Positions 21,913 to 28,512 of a DNA stretch of 29,017 bases are shown here, piece after piece (within the stretch, counting starts at the first letter, position 1; every line of letters starts with the position of its first letter). The stretch is from Porphyromonadaceae bacterium UBA2751. GTDB taxonomy: Bacteria > Bacteroidota > Bacteroidia > Bacteroidales > Muribaculaceae. A program made the translations under genes and the position numbers. The stretch is taken from contig DEJJ01000021.1 of NCBI GenBank assembly GCA_002353285.1, forward strand, positions 30,329 to 59,345. Direction: 5' to 3'. The notes beneath the pieces were generated by a model. The model did not search any database. It saw only the letters and a list, made by a program, of their open reading frames with translations, and was not told the DNA's origin.

Positions 21913-23085
21913 ATGGAAGTTAAGATGATTAATGACCGCCCTGTCAAGATATGGGCAAGCGACGTTGAAGAGAGCGCAATGGAGCAGATTGTGAACCTCA
22001 CCAAGTTGCCTTTCCTGTTTCATCACCTTGCCATCATGCCCGACGTGCATGCCGGTATGGGAATGCCCATTGGTGGCGTGCTGGCAACGGTTGATGCTGT
22101 GATTCCTAACGCCGTGGGAGTGGATATAGGTTGCGGCATGTGTGCCGTGAAGACCTCGTGGCGAGTGGAAGAGATTAGCCTTGATGTGCTTCGCAAGAAG
22201 ATAATGCGAGGCATTCGCAAGGCTATTCCGCTGGGCAAGGAGCACCACAAGAAGGCGCAAGACGAGAACTTCATGCCCCAAGGTCACGACATCGACTCGA
22301 TGACAGTGGTGAGCCGCCAGTACATCTCGGCCACAAAGCAGGTGGGTACTCTGGGTGGTGGCAATCACTTCATTGAACTTCAGCGCGATGAGGAGGGCAA
22401 ACTATGGGTGATGATCCACTCGGGAAGTCGCAACCTGGGAAAGCAGGTGGGTGACTACTATAATAGACTTGCCGCTACACTCAACGAGCGCTGGCACTCG
22501 GTGGTGAATCCCGAGTTGCGACTGGCATTCCTGCCATTAAAAACCAAGGAGTTTAACGACTACTGGGCCGAGATGCAGTATTGTGTTGACTTTGCGCTGT
22601 GCAACCGCCGCCTCATGATGGAGCGCATCAAGGAGGTTCTCGCCGACGCATTGCCTGGCATCGAGTTTGAACCAATGATAAACATTGCTCACAACTATGC
22701 CGCTTGGGAGCACCACTATGGCAAGAATGTGATAGTTCATCGCAAGGGTGCTACATTAGCGCGTGAGGATGTGGTGGGTATCATCCCTGGCTCGCAGGGC
22801 ACTGCATCCTATATTGTTGAGGGACTGGGTAATCCCGAGTCGTTCTGTAGCTGCTCGCACGGCGCTGGACGAGTAATGAGCCGAACAAAGGCCGTTCAGT
22901 CGCTCTCGTTGCAGGACGAAATCAAGCGCCTCGACGACCAGGGCATTGTGCATGCCATCCGCACCGTGCACGACCTTGAGGAAGCTGCAGGAGCCTACAA
23001 GGACATTGAGCAAGTTATCAATAATGAACTCGACCTTGTGAAAGTGAAAACCCGCCTGCTTCCCATCGCAGTCATCAAAGGCTGA
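21913..23085 (+). CDS. rtcB: RNA-splicing ligase RtcB (short form)
   Basis: This 390-aa protein matches RtcB, the GTP- and manganese-dependent ligase that joins RNA 3'-phosphate or 2',3'-cyclic phosphate ends to 5'-OH ends. The metal ligands are visible: D71 and C74 in GVDIGCGM, H152 in GGGNHF, H169 in HSGSR and H260 in AHNY. The histidine that carries GMP is H316 in SHGAGR. The GVxxDIGCGM and MPDVHAGMGMPIGGV motifs are intact, and the length fits the short RtcB group. It follows the 317-aa protein on the same strand and lies near a WYL regulator, a known association for bacterial RNA-repair genes. No archease or RtcA lies in the window. Confidence 0.95.
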   Translation: MEVKMINDRPVKIWASDVEESAMEQIVNLTKLPFLFHHLAIMPDVHAGMGMPIGGVLATVDAVIPNAVGVDIGCGMCAVKTSWRVEEISLDVLRKKIMRGIRKAIPLGKEHHKKAQDENFMPQGHDIDSMTVVSRQYISATKQVGTLGGGNHFIELQRDEEGKLWVMIHSGSRNLGKQVGDYYNRLAATLNERWHSVVNPELRLAFLPLKTKEFNDYWAEMQYCVDFALCNRRLMMERIKEVLADALPGIEFEPMINIAHNYAAWEHHYGKNVIVHRKGATLAREDVVGIIPGSQGTASYIVEGLGNPESFCSCSHGAGRVMSRTKAVQSLSLQDEIKRLDDQGIVHAIRTVHDLEEAAGAYKDIEQVINNELDLVKVKTRLLPIAVIKG

Positions 23086-23091
23086 AAAAAA

Positions 23092-23222
23092 CAGAAGTCA
23101 GATACCAGAAGTCAGATACCAGAAGTCAGATATCAGAAGTCAGATATCAGATATCAGAGTTCAGAAATCAGAACTGATAACTCAGAACTGATAACTCACA
23201 ACTGATAACTCATAACTCACAA
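23092..23222. repeat. 14-bp tandem array (CAGAAGTCAGATAC) plus degenerate spacer repeat
   Basis: Four copies of CAGAAGTCAGATAC/T run from 23092 to about 23147. Degenerate units (CAGATATCAGAGTT) and then AACTGATAACTC / AACTCACAACT units run up to the stop codon of the AlbA_2 gene. The array starts 7 nt after the rtcB stop and occupies the whole space between these convergent genes. Confidence 0.9.
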
Positions 23223-23223
23223 C

Positions 23224-23874
23224 TCACAACTCTGTCAGGCACAGGAGGCACTGGCCGTTGTGGTACTGGATTTCGATAATTCCCATCTCACACAGCTTTA
23301 CCACTGTGCGCTGGGCTGTGAAAAATGAAATGTGTGCCAGGCGTTCGTAGCCACTCAGTGTGATGCCGCCATGCGATTGCAGGTAGTCAAGTAGCATTTC
23401 TTCTTTTTCGGTGAGATTGATCACCACATCATCTGGTGAGTATTCGCTTTTGAGTTTCAGTACTTTAGCGTGGGTTGATGTGGCAAGCACATTCTCATCG
23501 GTCACGCGGTAGTATGTGCGCCAGTGACCGTTGTCATCGGGTGCTTTAACAGGTTTTTCCTGGGCCTCATCGATGTCGACCTTGAGCACATTCTTGCCGC
23601 CAACGCGGAACACTTCAAATTTCACTTTCTGTTCTGGCTGGCAATACATCAGGGCCGCCTGCTCTATCATGTAGATTTCCTCATCGCTGCTCACGCCCAC
23701 TATGCTGCCGTTGTCCTTCACTCCCACGAGCAAGTGGCCGCCGCTGTGGTTGGCAAATGCACTTATCGACCTCGCAATCTTGCGGGCATCAGTGATTTGG
23801 TATTTGAAATCCTGATGCTCGTGCTCGCCCTCCTCAATAAGGCTCTCAATATAACCTTTTCTCCTTGTTATCAT
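23224..23874 (-). CDS. AlbA_2 (Schlafen-type) ATP-binding protein with winged helix
   Basis: This 216-aa protein begins with the AlbA_2 core: HQDFKYQ, then ARSISAFANHSGGHLLVGVK and DNGSIVGV, the usual signature of this putative nucleic-acid or ATP-binding fold. A middle beta region (KVKFEVFRVGGKNVLKVDID) is followed by a C-terminal winged helix, residues about 155-216 (LTEKEEMLLDYLQSHGGITL, then AQRTVVKLCEMGIIEI). It is probably a transcription factor or a nucleic-acid-binding accessory protein. The frame can extend to 23913, but the promoter at 23883-23913 lies inside that extension, so I start at the ATG at 23874 with almost no leader. Repeat arrays of the same 14-bp unit lie on both sides. 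Confidence 0.85.
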   Translation of the reverse strand: MITRRKGYIESLIEEGEHEHQDFKYQITDARKIARSISAFANHSGGHLLVGVKDNGSIVGVSSDEEIYMIEQAALMYCQPEQKVKFEVFRVGGKNVLKVDIDEAQEKPVKAPDDNGHWRTYYRVTDENVLATSTHAKVLKLKSEYSPDDVVINLTEKEEMLLDYLQSHGGITLSGYERLAHISFFTAQRTVVKLCEMGIIEIQYHNGQCLLCLTEL

Positions 23875-23882
23875 TTCAACTG

Positions 23883-23913
23883 CAAAGGTAGGCATTTTTA
23901 AGGAACCACCCAA
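23883..23913 (-). promoter_or_regulatory. Promoter of the AlbA_2 gene
   Basis: On the minus strand TTG (23911-23913), a 20-nt spacer and TACCTTTG (23883-23890) match the consensus. Only 8 nt separate the -7 box from the ATG at 23874, so the mRNA would be leaderless or nearly so. Confidence 0.75.
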
Positions 23914-23936
23914 ACAATAATGAGATGAGAGAAAAT

Positions 23937-23984
23937 CAGAGGTCAGATTTCAGAGGTCAGATTTCAGAAGTCAGATTTCAGAGT
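23937..23984. repeat. 14-bp tandem array (CAGAGGTCAGATTT), second copy
   Basis: Three copies (23937-23950, 23951-23964, 23965-23978) and a partial fourth match the unit seen at 23092-23147, in the same orientation. The array overlaps the last codons and stop of the radical-SAM gene. Confidence 0.9.
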
Positions 23985-24615
23985 TAGATATTTTTGTAAT
24001 ATAGTTGAACTCGTCGAAGTGGGTGATGCCCATTTGGGCGAGGAGCGCGCGGCTGCTGTCTACATCGTCTTGGGTGTTGTGGTTGGGGATGTGAGGCAGG
24101 CGCACGATTACTTTCTCGGCCATGCCTTCATGTTGTAGTAGCCATTGCAGGTTGTCGAGCACTTGTGCATTGTCGCGAGTGGTGTATTCTTTGTAGATGG
24201 AAGGGTTGGTGTCCTTGATGTCGATGAAGAACTGGCCAACGTGGGGCAGCACGCGCTCAAGGTGGCTGCGGTCGACGTTGAGCGATGTCTCAATGTTCAC
24301 ATTCCATTCGGCTGGCTTGATGCGGCAAAACTCGTCGATGAACTCGCTGCGCAGCAGCGGCTCACCGCCGCCAAAGGTCACCCCACCGCCAGTGGCAAGG
24401 AAGTAGAGGTTGTCGAGCAGCAGCTCATCGAGCAGCTCGCTGGTGGTGATGTTGCGCCACACCATCTTTGGGTCGAGGCACTGACTGTTGAGGCAGTAGC
24501 GGCAGCGCAGCGGGCAGCCGTGAAACGCCACGAGGGTCGTCACTCCCTTGCCGTCGGTGGCAAGCCGGTGTCGCACAATGCCAATAAATGGCGCTGAAAT
24601 CTCCCTGTTTTCCAT
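23971..24615 (-). CDS. Radical-SAM activating enzyme (PflA/NrdG-like), orphan
   Basis: This 214-aa protein has the radical-SAM cluster motif CxxxCxxC as C34-C38-C41 in FHGCPLRCRYC. The GGEP motif (TFGGGEPLL) lies at about 81-88 and an FIDIKDTNPSIY segment further on, as in activases of glycyl-radical enzymes. It should bind a 4Fe-4S cluster and S-adenosylmethionine and generate a glycyl or substrate radical. No glycyl-radical enzyme lies in the window, so its target is unknown. It starts 5 bp after the AAA ATPase gene and shares its transcript. It is slightly shorter than pyruvate formate-lyase activases. Its C-terminus (KISNSEI) is encoded partly by repeat DNA, so the tail may be recently changed. 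Confidence 0.85.
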   Translation of the reverse strand: MENREISAPFIGIVRHRLATDGKGVTTLVAFHGCPLRCRYCLNSQCLDPKMVWRNITTSELLDELLLDNLYFLATGGGVTFGGGEPLLRSEFIDEFCRIKPAEWNVNIETSLNVDRSHLERVLPHVGQFFIDIKDTNPSIYKEYTTRDNAQVLDNLQWLLQHEGMAEKVIVRLPHIPNHNTQDDVDSSRALLAQMGITHFDEFNYITKISNSEI

Positions 24616-24620
24616 AACTA

Positions 24621-25748
24621 TTACATCATCTCTCTTTTAAACCACAACTTAAATAATGGGTCGGCAATAAAGATGCCATTCTCATTTCTTTCTATAATCT
24701 CGCGTTCGGTTAACGCCTTGATTATTTTTGGAACATTGGAACGGGTGCCAAGATCAAATAAGCTTGTTGTTTCTTTTTTACTAAAATCACTGTGTATTCC
24801 AACACATATTGCCCTGAGTAGATTCAACTGATAAGTCGTGAGATTGGCTGTTTGCTCCACGAAGAGTGGCGTCACTTGTTCAAAGGTAGCTGAAAGACCG
24901 TCGTTGAAACTGTTTTCGGTCACTTTCTTGTCGCTAACAGCCAGTACATTCCAGGCCAATTGTTGCACATAGGACGAGTAGTTTTCCACCGTTTCGCAAA
25001 TCTTTGTGGCCAAAACCTCGTCAATTTCTTTGCCAGCATGTTGGAAACGACCTATGATGAACGGCACCCATTTATCGGTAGGGATTCTCTTCAAGAAGAA
25101 CATATCGCCAAACTGGTAGAATGGCATTTTGCGACTATAAAATAGATTGGACATTAGGTGCTGTTTGCTGCCAAACAGACAATAACTAACATTCTGCTGA
25201 TGCTGCCACACACTCCTAATGGCCCGTTGCACACTCAAGGAATTTGGAATTTCGCCAATCTGTTGGAACTCATCAATGCACACGACAATGTGAATGTCTC
25301 GTTCCTTGGCAATTTTCTCTGGAAGTTCGAGAATTTCGTCTGCCGAATTGCGATGTTTGTCTATGCCAAGTGACAATGTGAACTCGGCATTTATATCGGG
25401 AGAAAATGCGATTTTTGGTGTGATGCTTGTGATGAACTTCTTGGCATTCTCAACCATGGAGTCGATTTTTGTAGCGGTTGCCTGGATGATTGACGAAGCA
25501 AATTTCTCATAAAAGTCAAACTCTGTGCGGCATTTGTATATGTCCATATACACAACCTTTATTTTGGGCTCATCAATCATGCTAATCACTTTTTTCACAA
25601 GTGACGTCTTGCCCATGCGTCGTGGAGAGATGAGGATGGAATTAATCCCATTCTCAAAATTGAGTTTAAGGCGCTTTGTCTCAATCTCGCGATCGGTGAA
25701 GTTGTCGCCTTCGACCGACATACCATATATAAAAGGTTTGGTGTTCAT
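24621..25748 (-). CDS. AAA ATPase of the archaeal-ATPase type (STAND-like)
   Basis: This 375-aa protein has an N-terminal approach sequence (FIYGMSVEGDNFTDREIE) typical of these ATPases. Walker A is SPRRMGKTSL (residues 41-50) and Walker B is VVCIDEFQQI (about 155-164). A sensor-like SYCLFGSKQHLM follows. The C-terminal third is a winged helix (NLLRAICVGIHSDFSKKETT, then VPKIIKALTEREIIE) ending in FKLWFKREMM. The family is common and often mobile in Bacteroidales, with unclear roles. It is more AT-rich than surrounding genes, suggesting acquisition. Its promoter carries one copy of a 39-bp palindromic element. It is cotranscribed with the radical-SAM gene. Confidence 0.9.
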   Translation of the reverse strand: MNTKPFIYGMSVEGDNFTDREIETKRLKLNFENGINSILISPRRMGKTSLVKKVISMIDEPKIKVVYMDIYKCRTEFDFYEKFASSIIQATATKIDSMVENAKKFITSITPKIAFSPDINAEFTLSLGIDKHRNSADEILELPEKIAKERDIHIVVCIDEFQQIGEIPNSLSVQRAIRSVWQHQQNVSYCLFGSKQHLMSNLFYSRKMPFYQFGDMFFLKRIPTDKWVPFIIGRFQHAGKEIDEVLATKICETVENYSSYVQQLAWNVLAVSDKKVTENSFNDGLSATFEQVTPLFVEQTANLTTYQLNLLRAICVGIHSDFSKKETTSLFDLGTRSNVPKIIKALTEREIIERNENGIFIADPLFKLWFKREMM

Positions 25749-25767
25749 ATCTTATCATTATTTTGGG

Positions 25768-25798
25768 CAAAGATACAAAAAAAAATAATGTACACCAA
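25768..25798 (-). promoter_or_regulatory. Promoter of the AAA ATPase - radical-SAM operon
   Basis: On the minus strand TTG (25796-25798), a 20-nt spacer and TATCTTTG (25768-25775) match the consensus, with a leader of about 13 nt. The -33 element lies inside the palindrome at 25792-25805. Confidence 0.8.
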
Positions 25799-25825
25799 GT
25801 GGTGTGACACCAAGTGGTGTACATT
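25787..25825. repeat. 39-bp double palindrome, copy 1
   Basis: ACACCAAGTGGTGT occurs twice (25792-25805 and 25807-25820) with one base between. Each is a palindrome around AG. The whole 39-bp unit is itself an inverted repeat with AATGTACACCA and TGGTGTACATT at its ends. It overlaps the ATPase -33 element. Confidence 0.9.
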
Positions 25826-25876
25826 AAATATTTTTAACTAAACACTTGAAATTAAAATAAATAAAGTTTGTTTAAA

Positions 25877-25915
25877 AATGTATACTAAGTGGTGTGACAT
25901 CAAGTGGTGAACATT
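25877..25915. repeat. 39-bp double palindrome, copy 2 (degenerate)
   Basis: This copy matches copy 1 at 35 of 39 positions in the same orientation, exactly 90 bp away. The differences weaken the palindromes at positions 7, 10, 24 and 34 of the unit. No promoter is seen at this copy. Confidence 0.85.
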
Positions 25916-25935
25916 ACTTCTCTCAACTTTTCATG

Positions 25936-26397
25936 TTAGTTTTTTGTGTTCTTTTTTTGGGGGTCAATAGTGGTTGAGTCGGGCATATGGACCACATCAC
26001 CCATGAGCTGCACTGGCTGGTCGGTTTTGCTCGCTGGAGTGATGCGTGCCGAGGGAGGTGTGTTGCTACCATTATTGGTGCTGCTTGGAGCGCTTATGTT
26101 GTTGCCGTTCTCGGGAGGCATCATTATCATTCCATCGGGTTGAAAAATCTTTGGGTGGCACGACGACATGGCCCCTAGCGCCACGCTAAGTCCCGCAATG
26201 GTCACGGCTTTGCCAAGTGCTTGACGTGAACGAAGCTGACGCTCTAGCCAACGCGTCTCACTCTCGCATTTAGGGCAGGTGCCTGCGCAGTCGCCCTCGT
26301 GGGTGCACTCGGTGGGCTGGTAGTCTATTTCGTTGGCCTCGGCAATTTCTCGCCTTATGTTTTTCAACGTCTCGCAAATATGTTTCCCTTGTCTCAT
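25936..26397 (-). CDS. Cys4 N-terminal domain membrane protein, paralogue A
   Basis: This 153-aa protein shares its first 75 residues with the next two genes upstream. GKHICETLKNIRREIAEANE is a helix, followed by the cluster CTHEGDCAGTCPKC (spacing C-x5-C-x3-C-x2-C, probably zinc-binding), then a basic helix and one membrane segment (GKAVTIAGLSVALGAMSSC). The C-terminal part is disordered-looking, rich in N, P, S and T (NISAPSSTNNGSNTPPSA). The membrane segment ends AMSSC, which resembles a lipobox. The gene starts 22 bp after paralogue B and is probably cotranscribed with it. Its role is unknown. The N-terminal domain is one I associate with Bacteroidales membrane and TonB-type proteins. Confidence 0.82.
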   Translation of the reverse strand: MRQGKHICETLKNIRREIAEANEIDYQPTECTHEGDCAGTCPKCESETRWLERQLRSRQALGKAVTIAGLSVALGAMSSCHPKIFQPDGMIMMPPENGNNISAPSSTNNGSNTPPSARITPASKTDQPVQLMGDVVHMPDSTTIDPQKKNTKN

Positions 26398-26419
26398 AAT
26401 AGTTGTCTATTAGTGGTTG

Positions 26420-26917
26420 TTACAGGTCGCCGACATTGCCGTTTTCATCGACTGCCACCTCGCCCATGAGTTGCTCTTCCTCGTTGTCGCCCTTACCATC
26501 CTTGGCTAGGGGGTCAATCTTGCTCATTGGGGTAAAGCGATTGTTAGTGGTTGTCGAGTCGTTGCTGTCACTCAGTATTGTGCTACTATCGGGCTTTGAG
26601 CAGTAGCTGCTGTCGGTCATTGGGACTTCACCCAGAGTGTGGTCATCTTTATATCTCTTGTAAGATGATATTAAATCGCACGAACTCATGGCTGTTAATG
26701 CCACACTCAATCCAGCAATCGTTACTGCCTTGCCTAGTGCTTGGCGAGCTCTCAGTTGCTTTTCCAGCCAGCGTGTCTCGCTCTCGCACTTTGGGCAGGT
26801 GCCAGCGCAGTCGCCCTCATGCTTGCACTCGGTGGGCTGGTAGTCTATTTCGTTGGCAACGGCGATGTCATGCCTGATTGCCTTTAGGGTTTCGCATATT
26901 TTTTTGCCTCGTCTCAT
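26420..26917 (-). CDS. Cys4 N-terminal domain membrane protein, paralogue B
   Basis: This 165-aa protein has the same plan as paralogue A: MRRGKKICETLKAIR, the cluster CKHEGDCAGTCPKC, and a membrane segment ending ALTAMSSC. The DNA is nearly identical to A across the cysteine cluster and membrane part, so duplication is recent or conversion is active. The C-terminus is unrelated in detail, polar and rich in S, T, D and N (SSTILSDSNDSTTTNNRFTP), but both end in an acidic stretch after QLMGDV / QLMGEV. The frame could extend to 26947, but the promoter at 26934-26964 lies in that extension. The start at 26917 matches A and C. Confidence 0.82.
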   Translation of the reverse strand: MRRGKKICETLKAIRHDIAVANEIDYQPTECKHEGDCAGTCPKCESETRWLEKQLRARQALGKAVTIAGLSVALTAMSSCDLISSYKRYKDDHTLGEVPMTDSSYCSKPDSSTILSDSNDSTTTNNRFTPMSKIDPLAKDGKGDNEEEQLMGEVAVDENGNVGDL

Positions 26918-26933
26918 AAAATTCGGTTTTTTG

Positions 26934-26964
26934 CAAAGATAGGACATTTAATGGAATAAATCAA
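26934..26964 (-). promoter_or_regulatory. Promoter of paralogues B and A
   Basis: On the minus strand TTG (26962-26964), a 20-nt spacer and TATCTTTG (26934-26941) match the consensus. The -33 element overlaps the stop codon of paralogue C. The expected start near 26927 decides for the ATG at 26917. Confidence 0.75.
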
Positions 26965-27770
26965 TCTTTGGGTGAGAAATCGTAGACGAATTCCACAGGA
27001 ATCAGCTTCCATGAGCGAACGGGCACATTTTCTATTGTGGCAGGGTTTAACTTAGGTAAGTTCTTTACAACGCGCAATGCTTCTTCATCAAAGATGGCAG
27101 CTGTTGTGGTCTTCTCAATCACGGCATCGCTGATAGTACCGTCGCGCTCCACGAGAGCTTTTGCAATGCAACGAGCCTTTACTGTGCCACCAACTTCCCT
27201 GATGGGTTCTAAGATTTCGTCGGGAATGTAAAGCTGGTCGCGGATGAGCGAGTCGAGAGCCTCATCACCTTTAGGGTAAAATGCTTCGACTTCAACGTTG
27301 GTGTAAATAGAGTCGGGGTGAGGCATGAACCGAGACACCACACCCATAGTTCTTGCTTCTAATTTTCGGGCCTCATCACCTGTTGCTTTGGTGTCGCTTG
27401 TGGTCAACAACTGAGGCTTCATTGGAACAACATTACCAACTGTAGTATATACTTTTGTTGTGCTCACTTTGCTTGTTCGCTGGCGGTGTTTTGTCTTTTT
27501 CTTTCTTTGATTGAGCGATGATGGCGTAGCGGCACTTGCTGCCATTGTCAATGCCATGCTCACGCCAACAATGGTGATCGCCTTGCCTAGAGCATGCCGC
27601 ACACGCAGTTGACGTTCGATCCACCGCATCTCGCTCTCGCATGCTGGGCAGGTGCCGGCGCAGTCGCCCTCGTGGTCGCATGGGGTGGGTGTGTAATCTA
27701 TCTCATTGGCACTCGCTATCTCGCTGCGGATGGCCTTGAGTGTCTCGCAAATGTGCTTGCCATGTTTCAT
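26961..27770 (-). CDS. Cys4 N-terminal domain protein with TonB C-terminal domain, paralogue C
   Basis: This 269-aa protein starts like A and B (MKHGKHICETLKAIR, cluster CDHEGDCAGTCPAC, basic helix, membrane segment GKAITIVGVSMALTMAASAA). It continues with a basic linker and a C-terminal domain, about residues 190-269. That domain shows the TonB energy-transducer pattern: VKARCIAKALVERDGTISDA, then DEEALRVVKNLPKLNPA and VPVRSWKLIPVEF. TonB links inner-membrane proton-motive force to outer-membrane transporters; this gene may be an accessory TonB-like protein, since it lacks a long proline-rich spacer. The cysteine cluster should be cytoplasmic. It is the first of three tandem paralogues and has its own promoter. 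Confidence 0.85.
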   Translation of the reverse strand: MKHGKHICETLKAIRSEIASANEIDYTPTPCDHEGDCAGTCPACESEMRWIERQLRVRHALGKAITIVGVSMALTMAASAATPSSLNQRKKKTKHRQRTSKVSTTKVYTTVGNVVPMKPQLLTTSDTKATGDEARKLEARTMGVVSRFMPHPDSIYTNVEVEAFYPKGDEALDSLIRDQLYIPDEILEPIREVGGTVKARCIAKALVERDGTISDAVIEKTTTAAIFDEEALRVVKNLPKLNPATIENVPVRSWKLIPVEFVYDFSPKD

Positions 27771-27853
27771 GATTTCAAATTCTAATGAGTGTGAATATAT
27801 AGTGATTAGACTCTAAAACAATCAAAAAGTTTGAACCACGTCGCTTGAAATCA

Positions 27854-27885
27854 CAAAGTTAGTGCAAACCGAGAGAAGAACCAAA
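27854..27885 (-). promoter_or_regulatory. Promoter of paralogue C (extended form)
   Basis: On the minus strand TTTG (27882-27885), a 20-nt spacer and TAACTTTG (27854-27861) match the consensus. The spacer contains CTCGGTTTGCACTAA as in the symporter promoter. The leader would be about 77 nt. Confidence 0.8.
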
Positions 27886-27988
27886 TCAAGATCGCGGTTT
27901 TTTGATTTTATTACGGCGGTTGGACCTAATATATGTGAAGTTAGTGTTTTTTTAACAACTAATTAAGCACCGATGGCTTATTTTTTAG

Positions 27989-27996
27989 TACTTTTG
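27989..27996 (+). promoter_or_regulatory. -7 element of the small exported protein gene
   Basis: TACTTTTG fits TAnnTTTG and lies 8 nt before the ATG at 28005, implying a nearly leaderless mRNA, or translation from the ATG at 28011 or 28014. No clear -33 element is seen. Confidence 0.5.
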
Positions 27997-28004
27997 CGGC
28001 TGTT

Positions 28005-28406
28005 ATGGCAATGATGCGATGGCTCATACTGCTCTTGATGCTGGTGCTTGGAAGCACTGGCAACTCGTTGATTGCCCTTGGCGCCGATGATTCAGCAGTT
28101 GCCTTGGGGCAAATAAGGGCCACTGGCGATGATAGCCGCGAGTGGGAGGAGCACCAGTCGCAACTGCCACTGGCAACGCTGCAAGAGGCCGCTCCCACGG
28201 GCCAGATTAGCATGCGCCCACAGCGTGTGGTGCCTGGGCAAGTTAATGTGTTGAGTCGTGGAGGTGGCAAGAGCTCAGCGAGCCTAACCTATAAAAACCT
28301 TGACAAGGCAAGGTGGAGCTGTGGTGCCCGACAAGAGTCGGCACCTTTCAGCATCTCGGTCTCGAGCGATTACTACGTCATCGCCCTGAGGCACATCATT
28401 CGTTAG
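28005..28406 (+). CDS. Unrecognised small exported protein
   Basis: I do not recognise this 133-aa protein. It has an N-terminal signal peptide or anchor (MMRWLILLLMLVLGSTGNSL) with likely cleavage near ALGA. A short acidic region follows (DSREWEEHQSQLP). The C-terminal half is small and probably beta-rich (GGGKSSASLTYKNLDKARW, then CGARQESAPFSISVSSDYYV). Only one cysteine lies in the mature part. It is divergent from paralogue C and may start at 28005, 28011 or 28014. Location outside the cytoplasm is likely; the role is unknown. Confidence 0.65.
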   Translation: MAMMRWLILLLMLVLGSTGNSLIALGADDSAVALGQIRATGDDSREWEEHQSQLPLATLQEAAPTGQISMRPQRVVPGQVNVLSRGGGKSSASLTYKNLDKARWSCGARQESAPFSISVSSDYYVIALRHIIR

Positions 28407-28512
28407 CCGCCATTTTATCCTTATTTTAATTAGACCCTAAATGCCGTTTTCCCCCTGAGGGAGAGTGGCACATTACACACATGCATATTAACAACTAAAA
28501 AAACAAGATAAA

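Noticed and set aside
23092..23222. CRISPR array or attachment site at the 14-bp repeats
   Set aside because: There are no spacers between units and no integrase or tRNA nearby. It is better read as a tandem repeat.
23971..24030. A truncated, non-functional radical-SAM gene
   Set aside because: The protein is only slightly short and keeps all catalytic motifs. Altered terminal residues from the repeat array need not inactivate it.
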